From Flaviflexus massiliensis (GTDB lineage: Bacteria > Actinomycetota > Actinomycetes > Actinomycetales > Actinomycetaceae): a stretch of DNA of 64,000 bases. The notes under the pieces are model-generated. The model was not told the DNA's origin. It ran no database searches and saw nothing but the letters and a program-made list of their open reading frames with translations. Within the stretch, counting starts at the first letter, position 1. Every line of letters begins with the position of its first letter. The stretch lies in contig NZ_LN831057.1 of NCBI RefSeq assembly GCF_001375495.1, positions 372,001 to 436,000 of the forward strand, read 5' to 3'. The translations under genes and the position numbers were made by a program. Below are positions 54,376 through 62,735 of the stretch, one piece after another.

Positions 54376-55182
54376 ATGAACACGACCAAGGCCCCGCGCC
54401 GCACCCGCCCCCGAATCGAGACCGGATTTGCCACCTCGATCGGGAACGTGCGCGATAAGCAGGAGGACCGCTACCTGGGTGGGGATCCGATTATTGCAGT
54501 CGCGGATGGCATGGGCGGACTGAGCCGCGGCGATGTTGCGGCCGAAACCGTCATCGACACCCTCTCCGCGATTACCTTCACCGGCACCACCGTCCAGGCC
54601 CGCAAGGAAATCCGCAAGGCTCTTGCCAAGGCATCGGCGAAGCTCGCCAAGTCCGCACAGAAGAAGAACGCGAGCGAATCGGGTACGACAGTCGTGGGCG
54701 CGGTGCTGGGTAGGGGCACAGCCAAGAACTGCTGGCTGGTGTTCCACGTGGGTGATTCCCGACTCTACTCTTTTGGAGATGGTGAGCTGATCCCGCTCAC
54801 CACGGATCACTCGATCGTTCAAGAACTGGTCGACACAGGAGCCCTCACCCCGGCTCAGGCCCGGATCGATCCTCGCCGCTCCATCGTCACCCGTGCCATC
54901 GGAACCGCCGTGCCGGCGGAACCCGACTTCCGACTTGTTGAAGCCACGGGGCAGCTGCTCATGGCCTGCTCGGATGGGATCACGGATGAGCTGGACGATG
55001 AGGATATTGCCTGGATTCTCGAACAAAACGCCGACCTTGAACTTGATGAACTAGCGCAGAAACTCGTGGATTCTGCTCTCGAAGTCGGCGGACACGATAA
55101 CGCCACCGTTGTCCTCGCACGGGCCATTCCGGATACTATGGTCACCACGAGGGAAGGAAGTTCAAATGACCGTATCGATTGA
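54376..55182 (+). CDS. PP2C-family protein serine/threonine phosphatase
   Basis: A 268-residue metal-dependent phosphatase. Motifs are TSIGNVRDKQEDRYL, VADGMGGLSRGDVAAE (metal Asp and DGMGG), GTTVVGAVL, FHVGDSRLYSF, SDGITDEL and GGHDNATVVLA, all intact. It is cytoplasmic, since there is no signal or membrane helix. Its stop overlaps the following FHA gene by 17 bp, so the two are coupled. The partner kinase is not in the window. ATG 54376 is the first start after the upstream stop that keeps the family N-terminus. Confidence 0.93.
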   Translation: MNTTKAPRRTRPRIETGFATSIGNVRDKQEDRYLGGDPIIAVADGMGGLSRGDVAAETVIDTLSAITFTGTTVQARKEIRKALAKASAKLAKSAQKKNASESGTTVVGAVLGRGTAKNCWLVFHVGDSRLYSFGDGELIPLTTDHSIVQELVDTGALTPAQARIDPRRSIVTRAIGTAVPAEPDFRLVEATGQLLMACSDGITDELDDEDIAWILEQNADLELDELAQKLVDSALEVGGHDNATVVLARAIPDTMVTTREGSSNDRID

Positions 55183-55870
55183 ATTTGTTGGAGAATGGTA
55201 CACGGTCGATAAGGAAGAACCATTCCTTATTGGGCGTGAAGGTCCCCTGCAGCTCGACGATAACCAGTACCTGCACCGCAGGTTCCTCACCATCAGCTAC
55301 GTGGACGGCATGTACTGGATCGAAAATGTCGGTTCCCGCCTGTCCGCGACGCTCGCCGATAACGATGGTGCGACCCAGGCCTACCTCGCACCCGGTGCGA
55401 AGCTCCCGCTCGTCTATCCCCAAACCGTTCTGCTGTTCACCGCGGGACCGACGACGTATGAGATGACGGTCTTCAATGATGAACCCGCCTACCTGCCGTC
55501 CCACGTGGCCGATACGGATGATGCGGGGGAGACCACGATCGGACCGGTCGAGCTCACGCCGTCCCAGATCCTCCTGATCCTGGCGCTCTCAGAGCCCGTT
55601 CTCACCGGACGCGGCACCACCTCCTCCATTCCCTCTTCCCAGCAGGCAGCCGACAGGCTCGGTTGGCCGATCACGCGCTTCAACCGCAAGCTTGACCATA
55701 TTTGTGAGCGCCTCACCCGGTATGGAATCCGCGGACTTCACGGTGGCCCCGGCAAGCTCGCTGTCAACAGGCGTGCACGCCTCGTCGAGCATTCGGTTGC
55801 AACCCGCCTCGTCACCACCGATGATCTCTACAAGCTTGAGAACCCATCTGAGTACGACGACGCCAGCTAA
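55166..55870 (+). CDS. FHA-domain protein with C-terminal helix-turn-helix
   Basis: A 234-residue cytoplasmic protein. The N-terminal FHA domain (about 1-110) has PFLIGREGPLQLDDNQYLHRRFLTIS, in which GRE and the HRR turn mark a phosphothreonine-binding fold, though the usual SxxH is altered to YLHR. The C-terminal part (about 130-225) has SSQQAADRLGWPITRFNRKLDHICERLTRYGIRGLHG and NRRARLVEHSVATRLVT, a helix-turn-helix unit shared by actinobacterial FHA proteins. It is coupled to a PP2C gene, so it likely reads a phosphorylation state that the phosphatase resets. DNA binding is inferred. Confidence 0.82.
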   Translation: MTVSIEFVGEWYTVDKEEPFLIGREGPLQLDDNQYLHRRFLTISYVDGMYWIENVGSRLSATLADNDGATQAYLAPGAKLPLVYPQTVLLFTAGPTTYEMTVFNDEPAYLPSHVADTDDAGETTIGPVELTPSQILLILALSEPVLTGRGTTSSIPSSQQAADRLGWPITRFNRKLDHICERLTRYGIRGLHGGPGKLAVNRRARLVEHSVATRLVTTDDLYKLENPSEYDDAS

Positions 55871-55925
55871 CAGCAGCACGGTTATCAGGTAGCGAAACTC
55901 GAAGAGAACTCAATCATTAAGATAG

Positions 55926-55957
55926 GGGCCCGCACGAACTTTGATTCGTGCGGGCCC
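55926..55957 (+). terminator. Terminator after the PP2C-FHA pair
   Basis: Perfect 13-bp stem GGGCCCGCACGAA/TTCGTGCGGGCCC with a 6-nt loop; then AATCCTTTCTGATTG. It ends the long hrcA-to-FHA run of co-oriented genes. Confidence 0.88.
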
Positions 55958-55966
55958 AATCCTTTC

Positions 55967-56021
55967 TGATTGTCCTTTCCTGATTGTCCGGGCTGACTGT
56001 CCTGGCTGAGTGTCCTGTTCC
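55967..56021. repeat. Tandem TGAnTGTCC repeats
   Basis: Four head-to-tail units of 13-15 bp starting at 55967, 55981, 55994 and 56007 share TGAnTGTCC followed by a pyrimidine-rich end. They lie between the terminator and the leuA promoter. No matching protein or RNA is known to me. Confidence 0.65.
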
Positions 56022-56149
56022 CACTTCTGATCATGGACAAAGTTCTGCCCAAAGCTCGGGGAGATCAGTGGTGTCGAGATTCTTTTCCCGTGTATCAATC
56101 ACCCACAAGTAACCAGTTCTCTGCCGGATAGTGGCCACGTTGTGGACGT

Positions 56150-56180
56150 TCGACAGAATTGGGGGACTGAGGCGTACAAT
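56150..56180 (+). promoter_or_regulatory. Putative promoter of the leuA leader transcript
   Basis: TCGACA (56150-56155) and TACAAT (56175-56180), spacing 19, resemble a sigma-70-type promoter. The -10 ends 6 nt before ATG 56187, so the transcript likely begins at the leader-peptide start codon. Confidence 0.6.
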
Positions 56181-56186
56181 GTTCCC

Positions 56187-56225
56187 ATGCGTAACCTCCT
56201 GCTTAGTTGCCGCGGCGAGGCCTGA
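56187..56225 (+). CDS. leuA leader peptide with three consecutive Leu codons
   Basis: ATG 56187 to TGA 56225 encodes MRNLLLSCRGEA. The CTC CTG CTT run (56196-56204) in a 12-residue ORF just before leuA is the hallmark of leucine-responsive ribosome-stalling attenuation, known upstream of leuA in other actinobacteria. No Shine-Dalgarno; the promoter geometry suggests it is translated from a leaderless mRNA. A second start at 56179 in another frame has GAGG 6 nt upstream and would read 40 codons into the leuA start, but lacks leucine runs. Confidence 0.7.
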   Translation: MRNLLLSCRGEA

Positions 56226-56293
56226 AACGACCGGCCCCTCCCCGCGGAGTTCTCGTTGCGCCGGTCCCATGAGACTGACAAGTAAAGCAGGAG
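56196..56293 (+). promoter_or_regulatory. Leucine attenuator/pseudoknot region of leuA
   Basis: Three pairings are visible. GACCGGC (56229-56235) pairs with GCCGGTC (56260-56266) to form a hairpin. CCGCGG in its loop (56242-56247) can pair with CCGCGG (56210-56215) inside the leader ORF, making a pseudoknot. CTCCTGCTT, the Leu codons (56196-56204), is exactly complementary to AAGCAGGAG (56285-56293), which contains the leuA ribosome-binding site. Ribosomes stalled on Leu codons would keep that site free. Translational rather than transcriptional control is inferred. Confidence 0.65.
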
Positions 56294-56297
56294 AAAC

Positions 56298-58040
56298 GTG
56301 AAAACCACCGGATCAAATAATCAGCAGCGCACTTCCGGAATGCCGTTCAGCAAGTACCGACCATTCCTCGACACGAACCCGGTTGAGCTGCCGAATAGGC
56401 AGTGGCCCAACCGCCGGATCGAGAAGGCCCCCAGGTGGCTTTCAACAGATCTGAGAGACGGTAACCAGGCCCTCATTGAACCCATGGATCCCGCCCGCAA
56501 GCGCGCCATGTTCGACCTCCTCGTCAAGATGGGATACAAGGAAATCGAGATCGGTTTCCCCGCTGCCTCCCAAACTGACTGGGATTTTGTGCGTGCTCTC
56601 GTCGACGACGATGCTGTGCCGGAGGACGTGACTGTTTCCGTCCTCACCCAGGCCCGTACAGACTTGATACATCGGACCGTGGACGCTCTCGAAGGCTTCC
56701 CGCGGGCCACCGTCCACCTCTACAACGCGACCGCACCCGTATTCCGCAACGTCGTATTCCGCAACGACCGGGAAGCAACCAAGCAGCTCGCAGTTGCTGG
56801 CACCCAGGACGTCATGGACTATATGGAGAAGAAGATGGGTGACGACGTCGTGGTCGGATACCAGTATTCTCCTGAAATCTTTGTTGACACCGAGCTCGAC
56901 TTCGCACTCGAAGTGTGTGAGGCGGTCATGAACGTGTGGCAGCCCGCTCCGGACCGCGAGATCATCCTCAACCTGCCGTCAACCGTTGAACGCTCCACCC
57001 CTAACGTGTACGCCGACCAGATCGAGTGGATGAGCACAAACCTGCCCAGGCGCGAACACGTTGTTCTGTCCGCCCACAACCACAACGACCGCGGCACCGG
57101 TGTGGCTTCGTCGGAGCTAGCGATGCTCGCAGGAGCAGACCGTATCGAAGGCTGCCTGTTCGGTCAGGGCGAGCGCACCGGGAATGTCGACCTCGTCACC
57201 CTCGGCCTCAACCTGTACACGCAGGGCATCGATCCGCAGATCGACTTCTCCAACATTGACGAGGTGCGTTCCGTGGTCGAATACTGCACCCGCATGGAAG
57301 TCCCAGCCCGCGCACCCTACGCCGGCGATCTGGTCTACACCTCATTCTCCGGTTCGCACCAGGATGCGATCAAGAAGGGCTTCGAGGCGCGTAAGAAGAA
57401 GATCGAAGAGACGGGCGACAACACGTGGGACCTGCCGTACCTGCCCATTGACCCCGCCGATCTCGGACGGTCCTACGAGGCCGTTGTTCGCGTCAACTCC
57501 CAGTCCGGTAAAGGCGGTGTCGCCTACCTCCTGTCGACAACACGGAACTTGGATCTGCCTCGCCGTCTCCAGATCGAACTCTCCTCGATTGTCAAGAACC
57601 ACACCGACAAAACCGGTGGCGAGGTCACGGCAGACGAACTGTGGCACATCTTTGCTGACGAATACCTGCCGGCCTCCGAAGTGAACGGTTTGAAGCCCTG
57701 GGGGCACTACGCACTCAAGGGCACAAACATTGCCACGGGTGAGGATTCCCGCTCGGACCTGACCGCGACCTTCTCCGTAGCTGGCAAGGACCAGGAGATC
57801 CACGCTTCGGGGAACGGGCCGATCGACGCATTCGTTAACGCGATTGAGCAGCTCGGCCACCGCATCCACATCCTCGACTACCAAGAACATGCGCTTGCCG
57901 AGGGTGGGGACGCGACAGCGGCCGCCTACGTGGAAGCGGAAATTGACGACACGATCATGTGGGGTGTGGGTATCGATCCGTCCACGCTCACCGCATCGTT
58001 CAAGGCCATCATCTCCGCCCTTAACCGAACCCGCCGATAG
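56298..58040 (+). CDS. leuA: 2-isopropylmalate synthase
   Basis: A 580-residue enzyme of leucine synthesis condensing acetyl-CoA and 2-oxoisovalerate. The TIM barrel begins at RWLSTDLRDGNQALIEPM (metal Asp, catalytic Arg). The metal His pair is in LSAHNHNDRGTGVASSELA, and GCLFGQGERTGNVDLVTL follows. A C-terminal LeuA dimerisation domain (about 430-560) provides leucine feedback inhibition. The long IPMS type II form is typical of actinobacteria. GTG 56298 has AGGAG 4 nt upstream, the site proposed to be masked by the leader Leu codons. Terminator follows. Confidence 0.96.
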   Translation: MKTTGSNNQQRTSGMPFSKYRPFLDTNPVELPNRQWPNRRIEKAPRWLSTDLRDGNQALIEPMDPARKRAMFDLLVKMGYKEIEIGFPAASQTDWDFVRALVDDDAVPEDVTVSVLTQARTDLIHRTVDALEGFPRATVHLYNATAPVFRNVVFRNDREATKQLAVAGTQDVMDYMEKKMGDDVVVGYQYSPEIFVDTELDFALEVCEAVMNVWQPAPDREIILNLPSTVERSTPNVYADQIEWMSTNLPRREHVVLSAHNHNDRGTGVASSELAMLAGADRIEGCLFGQGERTGNVDLVTLGLNLYTQGIDPQIDFSNIDEVRSVVEYCTRMEVPARAPYAGDLVYTSFSGSHQDAIKKGFEARKKKIEETGDNTWDLPYLPIDPADLGRSYEAVVRVNSQSGKGGVAYLLSTTRNLDLPRRLQIELSSIVKNHTDKTGGEVTADELWHIFADEYLPASEVNGLKPWGHYALKGTNIATGEDSRSDLTATFSVAGKDQEIHASGNGPIDAFVNAIEQLGHRIHILDYQEHALAEGGDATAAAYVEAEIDDTIMWGVGIDPSTLTASFKAIISALNRTRR

Positions 58041-58044
58041 TGCC

Positions 58045-58075
58045 TACCCTCCCGCTCTTAGGGAGCGGGAGGGTA
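58045..58075 (+). terminator. Terminator of leuA
   Basis: Perfect 13-bp stem TACCCTCCCGCTC/GAGCGGGAGGGTA with a 5-nt loop, beginning 5 bp after the leuA stop. It immediately precedes, and nearly touches, the recO -10 hexamer. Confidence 0.85.
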
Positions 58076-58076
58076 C

Positions 58077-58082
58077 TAGAAT
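58077..58082 (+). promoter_or_regulatory. Putative -10 hexamer of a leaderless recO transcript
   Basis: TAGAAT ends 6 nt before GTG 58089; no ribosome-binding site otherwise. Confidence 0.5.
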
Positions 58083-58088
58083 GGTGGG

Positions 58089-58814
58089 GTGAAACTTTAC
58101 CGTGACCAGGGGATTGTCCTGCGCACCCACAAGCTGGGTGAAGCAGACAGAATCATCACCCTGCTAACGCGTACACACGGGAAAGTCCGTGCCGTGGCGA
58201 AGGGCGTGCGCCGAACCAAATCGAGGTTCGGTGCACGGCTCGAACCCTTTTCACACGTCGATGCTCAGATCTATCGCGGCCGTACCCTCGATATTGTTAC
58301 CCAGGTTGAGTCTGTCCACGCCTACGGTCGAGAGATTTCGGCGGACTACGAGCGCTACACGGCCGGTGCCGTCATTGTCGAAACTGCCGACAAGTTGGTG
58401 TGGGATGAGGGGAGTCCGGACATTCAGCAGTACCTGCTGCTCCACGGTGCGCTCCACTCACTCGCCAACAACGAACACCGGCCCGAGCTGATCGCCACCG
58501 CCTATCTCCTGCGCGCTTTTGCCTACGCGGGCTTTGAACTCGCGACCAGGGACTGCGCCTCGTGCGGCATGCTCGGCCCCCACAGCGCCCTGTCGATTCC
58601 CGCCGGCGGAACCGTGTGCGCCGATTGCCGCCCACCCGGGGCGAGCATGCCCGACCGTGAATCCGTTGTTCTCCTGGGCTCAATGCTGGCAGGGGAGTGG
58701 GACGGCGCTGATGAACAGCCTGAACGCATCAGAAACGAAGCCACGGCACTGGCCTCCGCCCACGCCCAATGGCATCTCGAACACAAGATTAAGTCACTGT
58801 CCCTGCTGACCTAG
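58089..58814 (+). CDS. recO: DNA repair protein RecO
   Basis: A 241-residue recombination mediator that helps load RecA onto SSB-coated DNA. An N-terminal OB fold (YRDQGIVLRTHKLGEADRII...GKVRAVAKGVRR) is followed by a helical domain with a four-Cys zinc site, CASCG (about 157) and CADC (about 178). Length and order are standard. GTG 58089 starts the family-typical KLYRDQGIVL. uppS follows after 209 bp, preserving the recO-uppS link. Confidence 0.94.
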   Translation: MKLYRDQGIVLRTHKLGEADRIITLLTRTHGKVRAVAKGVRRTKSRFGARLEPFSHVDAQIYRGRTLDIVTQVESVHAYGREISADYERYTAGAVIVETADKLVWDEGSPDIQQYLLLHGALHSLANNEHRPELIATAYLLRAFAYAGFELATRDCASCGMLGPHSALSIPAGGTVCADCRPPGASMPDRESVVLLGSMLAGEWDGADEQPERIRNEATALASAHAQWHLEHKIKSLSLLT

Positions 58815-59023
58815 AAGGCAGGCGAGGCGAAGGTAATCGCCTGACCAGCAAGAATCGGCCTGACCAGTGTTTTCTCCGCACGGAGCAACGCTGGCGGTTT
58901 CGAAGCCTTTCATAGGCATGGAGCCAGGCAATCGTTACACCAGCTGGGATGGTTGTCGTGCAGGTTCCCCGCCGCGTGCGCGGGTACGATAGCGGAAGCT
59001 CAAATCGTAGGAGAGGAACAGTC

Positions 59024-59800
59024 ATGGAACCCGTGAGCAAGCCCGGACTCACCCCGCCCAACATCCCGCCCGACCTGGTACCCGGGCACGTGGCAATCGT
59101 CATGGATGGGAACGGCAGGTGGGCGAATGCTCGGGGACTACCCAGAACCGAGGGTCACAAGAAGGGTGAACCGGTTCTCCTCGATGTCATTGCGGGTGCG
59201 ATCGAGCTCGAGGTGAAAGAGCTCTCCGCCTACGCGTTCTCGACAGAAAACTGGTCCCGTAGCCCCTCCGAAGTTCGCTTCCTCATGGGCTTCAACCGGG
59301 ACGTGATCCGCAGGCAGCGTGACACTCTGAACGAGTGGAATGTGAAAGTGCGCTGGGCCGGGCGCAAGCCGCGACTGTGGGCCTCGGTCATCAAAGAACT
59401 CCAGGTCGCTGAAGAAATGACGAAGGACAATGACGGCCTGATCGTTAACATGTGCGTCAACTACGGAGGCAGGCCCGAGATTACCGATGCCATGACTGCG
59501 ATTGCGCACGATGTTGCGGGTGGCAAGCTCAACCCCAAAAAGATCGATGATGAGCTGATCAATCGTTACCTGTACCAGCCGATGAGCGACGTGGACCTGT
59601 TCTGGCGTTCGGGTGGTGAACAGCGACTGTCCAACTTCCTCCTGTGGCAGTCCGCCTACGCCGAGATCGTGGTCACCGATAAGCCCTGGCCCGAACTGGA
59701 TCGCACGGACCTGTGGGCAGCGATAGAAACGTATGCGCGACGGGACCGGCGGTGGGGCGGAGCCGTGGACGCTACCGCATCGGATCCTGCTGAGCAATAG
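59024..59800 (+). CDS. uppS: Isoprenyl (undecaprenyl) diphosphate synthase
   Basis: A 258-residue cis-prenyltransferase giving the lipid carrier for peptidoglycan and wall polymers. [18 protein letters not shown] contains the catalytic Asp and diphosphate site; [21 protein letters not shown] and [21 protein letters not shown] are family motifs. ATG 59024 has AGGAGAGG upstream; the in-frame extension to 58949 lacks similarity. The product length (C50 or C55, or a shorter chain) cannot be told from sequence. hisD begins 9 bp after the stop. Confidence 0.95.
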   Translation: MEPVSKPGLTPPNIPPDLVPGHVAIVMDGNGRWANARGLPRTEGHKKGEPVLLDVIAGAIELEVKELSAYAFSTENWSRSPSEVRFLMGFNRDVIRRQRDTLNEWNVKVRWAGRKPRLWASVIKELQVAEEMTKDNDGLIVNMCVNYGGRPEITDAMTAIAHDVAGGKLNPKKIDDELINRYLYQPMSDVDLFWRSGGEQRLSNFLLWQSAYAEIVVTDKPWPELDRTDLWAAIETYARRDRRWGGAVDATASDPAEQ

Positions 59801-59803
59801 AAT
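59798..59803 (+). promoter_or_regulatory. Putative -10 hexamer of a leaderless hisD transcript
   Basis: TAGAAT overlaps the uppS stop and ends 6 nt before ATG 59810. No Shine-Dalgarno for hisD is seen, so it probably has its own promoter. Confidence 0.45.
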
Positions 59804-59809
59804 AGAACC

Positions 59810-61105
59810 ATGTTGTCTCGACTTGATCTTCGTTCCGGCGTCAACGCCACCACACTCGCCAACTCTCTACCGCGAGCAGCACTCAACATCGATACGGCAC
59901 TGGAAGCGGTCCGTCCCCTCGTCGAGGACGTTCGCGAGCGCGGAGTGGATGCACTGCTCGACCAGGCTGAACGATTTGATGTCATCCGCCCCGACAGCAT
60001 TCGCGTACCCCAGGAAGCGATCGACCGGGCACTTTCTGACATCGATGCTGACTTGAGGGACGCTATCGCTCTCTCGATCGAGCATGTCCGGGCCGGCCAC
60101 GAGGCGCAGATGCCGAAGGAAAAGTCAGTCGACATCATTCCCGGTGGCACGGTGACCCAGCGCTGGATCCCCATGCGCCGAGTTGGCCTCTACGTTCCCG
60201 GCGGGCTCGCAGTTTATCCATCATCGGTTGTCATGAATGCCGTGACCGCGCAGGTTGCTGGCGTCCCCTCGATCGCCCTCACCTCGCCCGCGCAGGAACG
60301 CTTCGGGGGACTCCCGCACCCAACGATTCTTGCTGCCTGCGCGCTGCTCGGAATTGATGAGGTGTACGCGGCGGGTGGCGCCGGTGCGATCGGTATGTTT
60401 GCCTACGGCGCGGGCGAATGCGAGCCCGTTGATGTCGTGACCGGGCCGGGCAACATCTATGTCGCAGCCGCGAAGCGGCTCGTCCTCGGCACCGTCGGGA
60501 TCGACTCGGAGGCGGGCACCACCGAGATTGCGATCCTTGCTGACGAGACCGCTAACCCCCGCTACGTGGCGGCCGACCTCCTGTCGCAGGCGGAACACGA
60601 CCCGGCAGCGGCGTCCGTTCTTGTCACCGACTCGGTTGAGTTGGCCGATGCGGTTGATCGTGAACTGGAGGACCTGGTCGCCTCCACCAAGCATGTGGAA
60701 AGAGTGCGCACAGCACTTTCTGGACCGCAGTCCGGCACCGTTCTTGTGGCGAATATTGAGGATGGGCTGGAGGTCATCAATGCGTACGGGGCGGAACACC
60801 TCGAGATTCATACCCGGGACGATGAGGAGGTTGCTTCTCGTGTGACGAGTGCGGGTGCGATCTTCCTTGGCTCCTACACGCCGGTTCCCGCGGGTGACTA
60901 TCTTGCTGGATCAAATCACGTGCTACCTACGGGCGGTACCGCACGCTACAGTTCAGGACTCAACGTTCACGTGTTCCTCAAGTCCGTACAACAGGTCAAA
61001 TACACTCGTGAGGCACTCGAGGAGATCACAGATCCTCTCGTGACGTTTGCGAATGCGGAAGACCTACCCGCGCACGGAACGGCTCTCGAAGTACGTCGGG
61101 GCTAG
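59810..61105 (+). CDS. hisD: Histidinol dehydrogenase
   Basis: A 431-residue NAD- and zinc-dependent enzyme for the last two steps of histidine synthesis. The NAD-binding region is VGLYVPGGLAVYPSSVVMNAVTAQVAGV. The zinc and catalytic region includes SQAEHDPAAASVLVT (family His) and NAYGAEHLEIHTRDDEE with the catalytic Glu-His pair, and the C-terminal PTGGTARYSSGLNVHVFLKSVQ follows. It starts the his cluster, which continues with hisC at the right end after three unrelated genes. Confidence 0.96.
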   Translation: MLSRLDLRSGVNATTLANSLPRAALNIDTALEAVRPLVEDVRERGVDALLDQAERFDVIRPDSIRVPQEAIDRALSDIDADLRDAIALSIEHVRAGHEAQMPKEKSVDIIPGGTVTQRWIPMRRVGLYVPGGLAVYPSSVVMNAVTAQVAGVPSIALTSPAQERFGGLPHPTILAACALLGIDEVYAAGGAGAIGMFAYGAGECEPVDVVTGPGNIYVAAAKRLVLGTVGIDSEAGTTEIAILADETANPRYVAADLLSQAEHDPAAASVLVTDSVELADAVDRELEDLVASTKHVERVRTALSGPQSGTVLVANIEDGLEVINAYGAEHLEIHTRDDEEVASRVTSAGAIFLGSYTPVPAGDYLAGSNHVLPTGGTARYSSGLNVHVFLKSVQQVKYTREALEEITDPLVTFANAEDLPAHGTALEVRRG

Positions 61106-61203
61106 GTTGCAACGCGGTAACAATATCGCTTGTGCCTGGACTTGTGCTAGATGCTGATTGATAGGATCTCTGTTGGTCCTCAATTGAAAGGTATTTCGGA
61201 GAA

Positions 61204-61785
61204 GTGTTTAACCCTGGTGTGGCGTTAGTTGCCCTCACCGCTATTGGCGGGGGCACAGATTCGGTCGCACCCGACTACGTGAGCGACGTTGACTTCGATT
61301 CGTCGGTTGTCAGCAGGACTCAGACTGATTCCGAAGTTCGTGACACGGTTGCGTCATATGGGGAGCTGTACGATCTTTCGTGGAATGACGCTTATGTCTG
61401 GTATCTCGATGAAGATAACCGGTACTACGGACTGTTGGATGCGGCGGAGAAATTCTCGAGCATCTACCAGGGCTATAGCTTCGACGATGGCATCGTGACG
61501 ATCTGGGTTACCAGCCCGGTGAAGTCGGGTGGCATCGCCGATCTGCTTGAAGACTACGACATTGAGGCCGAGGTCAGGGTTGTTCCCTCCGATGTGAACC
61601 TGGAGCGTTCCGCCTACGATTTTGTGAGCCGCTACGGCTCATCCGAGTACTACCTGGCTCAGCCGAGTACCGATGGGCAGGGTCTCGTCGTCTACTCGAG
61701 CTCGGAAGAAGCGGCAGACCGCGGTCCCGAACTGCTCGGTACCGTTATTGACGGCGTCCCGATCGAGTACGTGTACTCAGAGTAA
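61204..61785 (+). CDS. Acidic protein resembling a serine-protease propeptide; weak N-terminal signal
   Basis: A 193-residue protein, very acidic and Tyr-rich. The N-terminus (about 1-18, MFNPGVALVALTAIGGG) is hydrophobic but lacks positive charge, so a signal peptide is doubtful. The body has VTIWVTSPVKSGGIADLLEDYDIEAEVRVVPSDVNLE, a pattern I associate with propeptides of actinobacterial chymotrypsin-like proteases, yet no protease domain follows; the ORF stops and overlaps the convergent gene by 41 bp. GTG 61204 has only a poorly spaced GGAG. It could be a protease remnant or a stand-alone secreted inhibitor/chaperone. Assignment is weak. Confidence 0.5.
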   Translation: MFNPGVALVALTAIGGGTDSVAPDYVSDVDFDSSVVSRTQTDSEVRDTVASYGELYDLSWNDAYVWYLDEDNRYYGLLDAAEKFSSIYQGYSFDDGIVTIWVTSPVKSGGIADLLEDYDIEAEVRVVPSDVNLERSAYDFVSRYGSSEYYLAQPSTDGQGLVVYSSSEEAADRGPELLGTVIDGVPIEYVYSE

Positions 61786-62662
61786 AGGGTCGGACCGTCT
61801 TGGCGCCCGCACTCAGCAGGAGCTGCCCCGTCACGGTCATCGTCCACCCCTCATCCCACTCCGTCCCAAGAAGCAAAACGTGCGATCCGGCAATGGCTGA
61901 CACGTGCGCAAGCTTCGGATCAAGACGAAGCAAACCAGCAAGCCTGCTCACCCGTTCGGTAGCGGACATTCCGGGCTTGAGCTCGCGCAGTCCCGTTACC
62001 TCACCGCCGTCGCGGGCACCGAGGAGAATACGGATGCCGGAGGACAGGTGGTTGAGTAACTGCGGATGTGTGAGCGAGGGTGCTCGCACAACCGTGTCCA
62101 CTGTCGTGCGCCCCGATAGCTGACCCCACGAACTAAGCAGGGCAAGGCACGTGGGGCGGAGCGTCTCTGGGAAGGGCCCGTCGGGCAGGGTAAGTACCTC
62201 CGCAACGTCCTCACCCAGTCCCAGGTCACCAAGGTGAGCCAGAGCCTTGCCCGGCAGGAGCCGCGAGGAAGACGGGATTCGAGAGCCGGAGGGCCACACG
62301 CCGAGTGAGGGAAGGTCCACCCCGCGCTGCCATTGCTCCTCCAGAAGGGCCCGAATCCGGGCGGTTACGACGCGATCCTCGCTGATTCCCAGTGAGTCGA
62401 TATCGTGGTAGGTCTGCACACCGGGGAGCTTCTCACTGCCCGCCGTGAGATATCCGCGTGTCGCCTGCGCCTCGACCTCGCCTCGGGGGAGAGGGCGTCC
62501 CTTCCTTACGGTTGAGAGCGGTACTCCGCCGCTTCGGCACACGAGCTCCACACCATCGAGCTGTACGGGGTTGCCGACGTTGACCTGGATGGGGCCGGGC
62601 GAGACACGGATGTGCTCTATGAGCTGTGCGAGCCTTCGGGGGAGTTCTGATGCGCGGGACAT
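61745..62662 (-). CDS. Conserved-looking hypothetical protein between hisD and hisC
   Basis: About 305 residues, basic, soluble. There is no recognisable domain; LRRL-type helices and segments such as HIRVSPGPIQVNVGNPVQLDGVELVC, GAHKTV-like basic C-terminus and HVLLLGTEWDEGWTMTVTGQLL suggest a mixed alpha/beta fold. ATG 62662 is favoured because the longer upstream frame runs into the promoter of the divergent Usp gene. No ribosome site is clear. It converges with and overlaps the acidic protein gene by 41 bp. Codon usage looks normal for the window. Confidence 0.6.
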   Translation of the reverse strand: MSRASELPRRLAQLIEHIRVSPGPIQVNVGNPVQLDGVELVCRSGGVPLSTVRKGRPLPRGEVEAQATRGYLTAGSEKLPGVQTYHDIDSLGISEDRVVTARIRALLEEQWQRGVDLPSLGVWPSGSRIPSSSRLLPGKALAHLGDLGLGEDVAEVLTLPDGPFPETLRPTCLALLSSWGQLSGRTTVDTVVRAPSLTHPQLLNHLSSGIRILLGARDGGEVTGLRELKPGMSATERVSRLAGLLRLDPKLAHVSAIAGSHVLLLGTEWDEGWTMTVTGQLLLSAGAKTVRPFTLSTRTRSGRRQ

Positions 62663-62735
62663 AGCACGATCGTGCCACCTGGAACGGACAAATACACTCT
62701 CGGAACGGAAGGTATCTTGGGCTAAAATGTTGTCC

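Noticed and set aside
56179-56301. Alternative 40-residue leader ORF before leuA
   Set aside because: It has GAGG 6 nt upstream and ends on the leuA start, but lacks Leu codons; the promoter spacing and LLL codons favour the 56187 leader. Not fully excluded.
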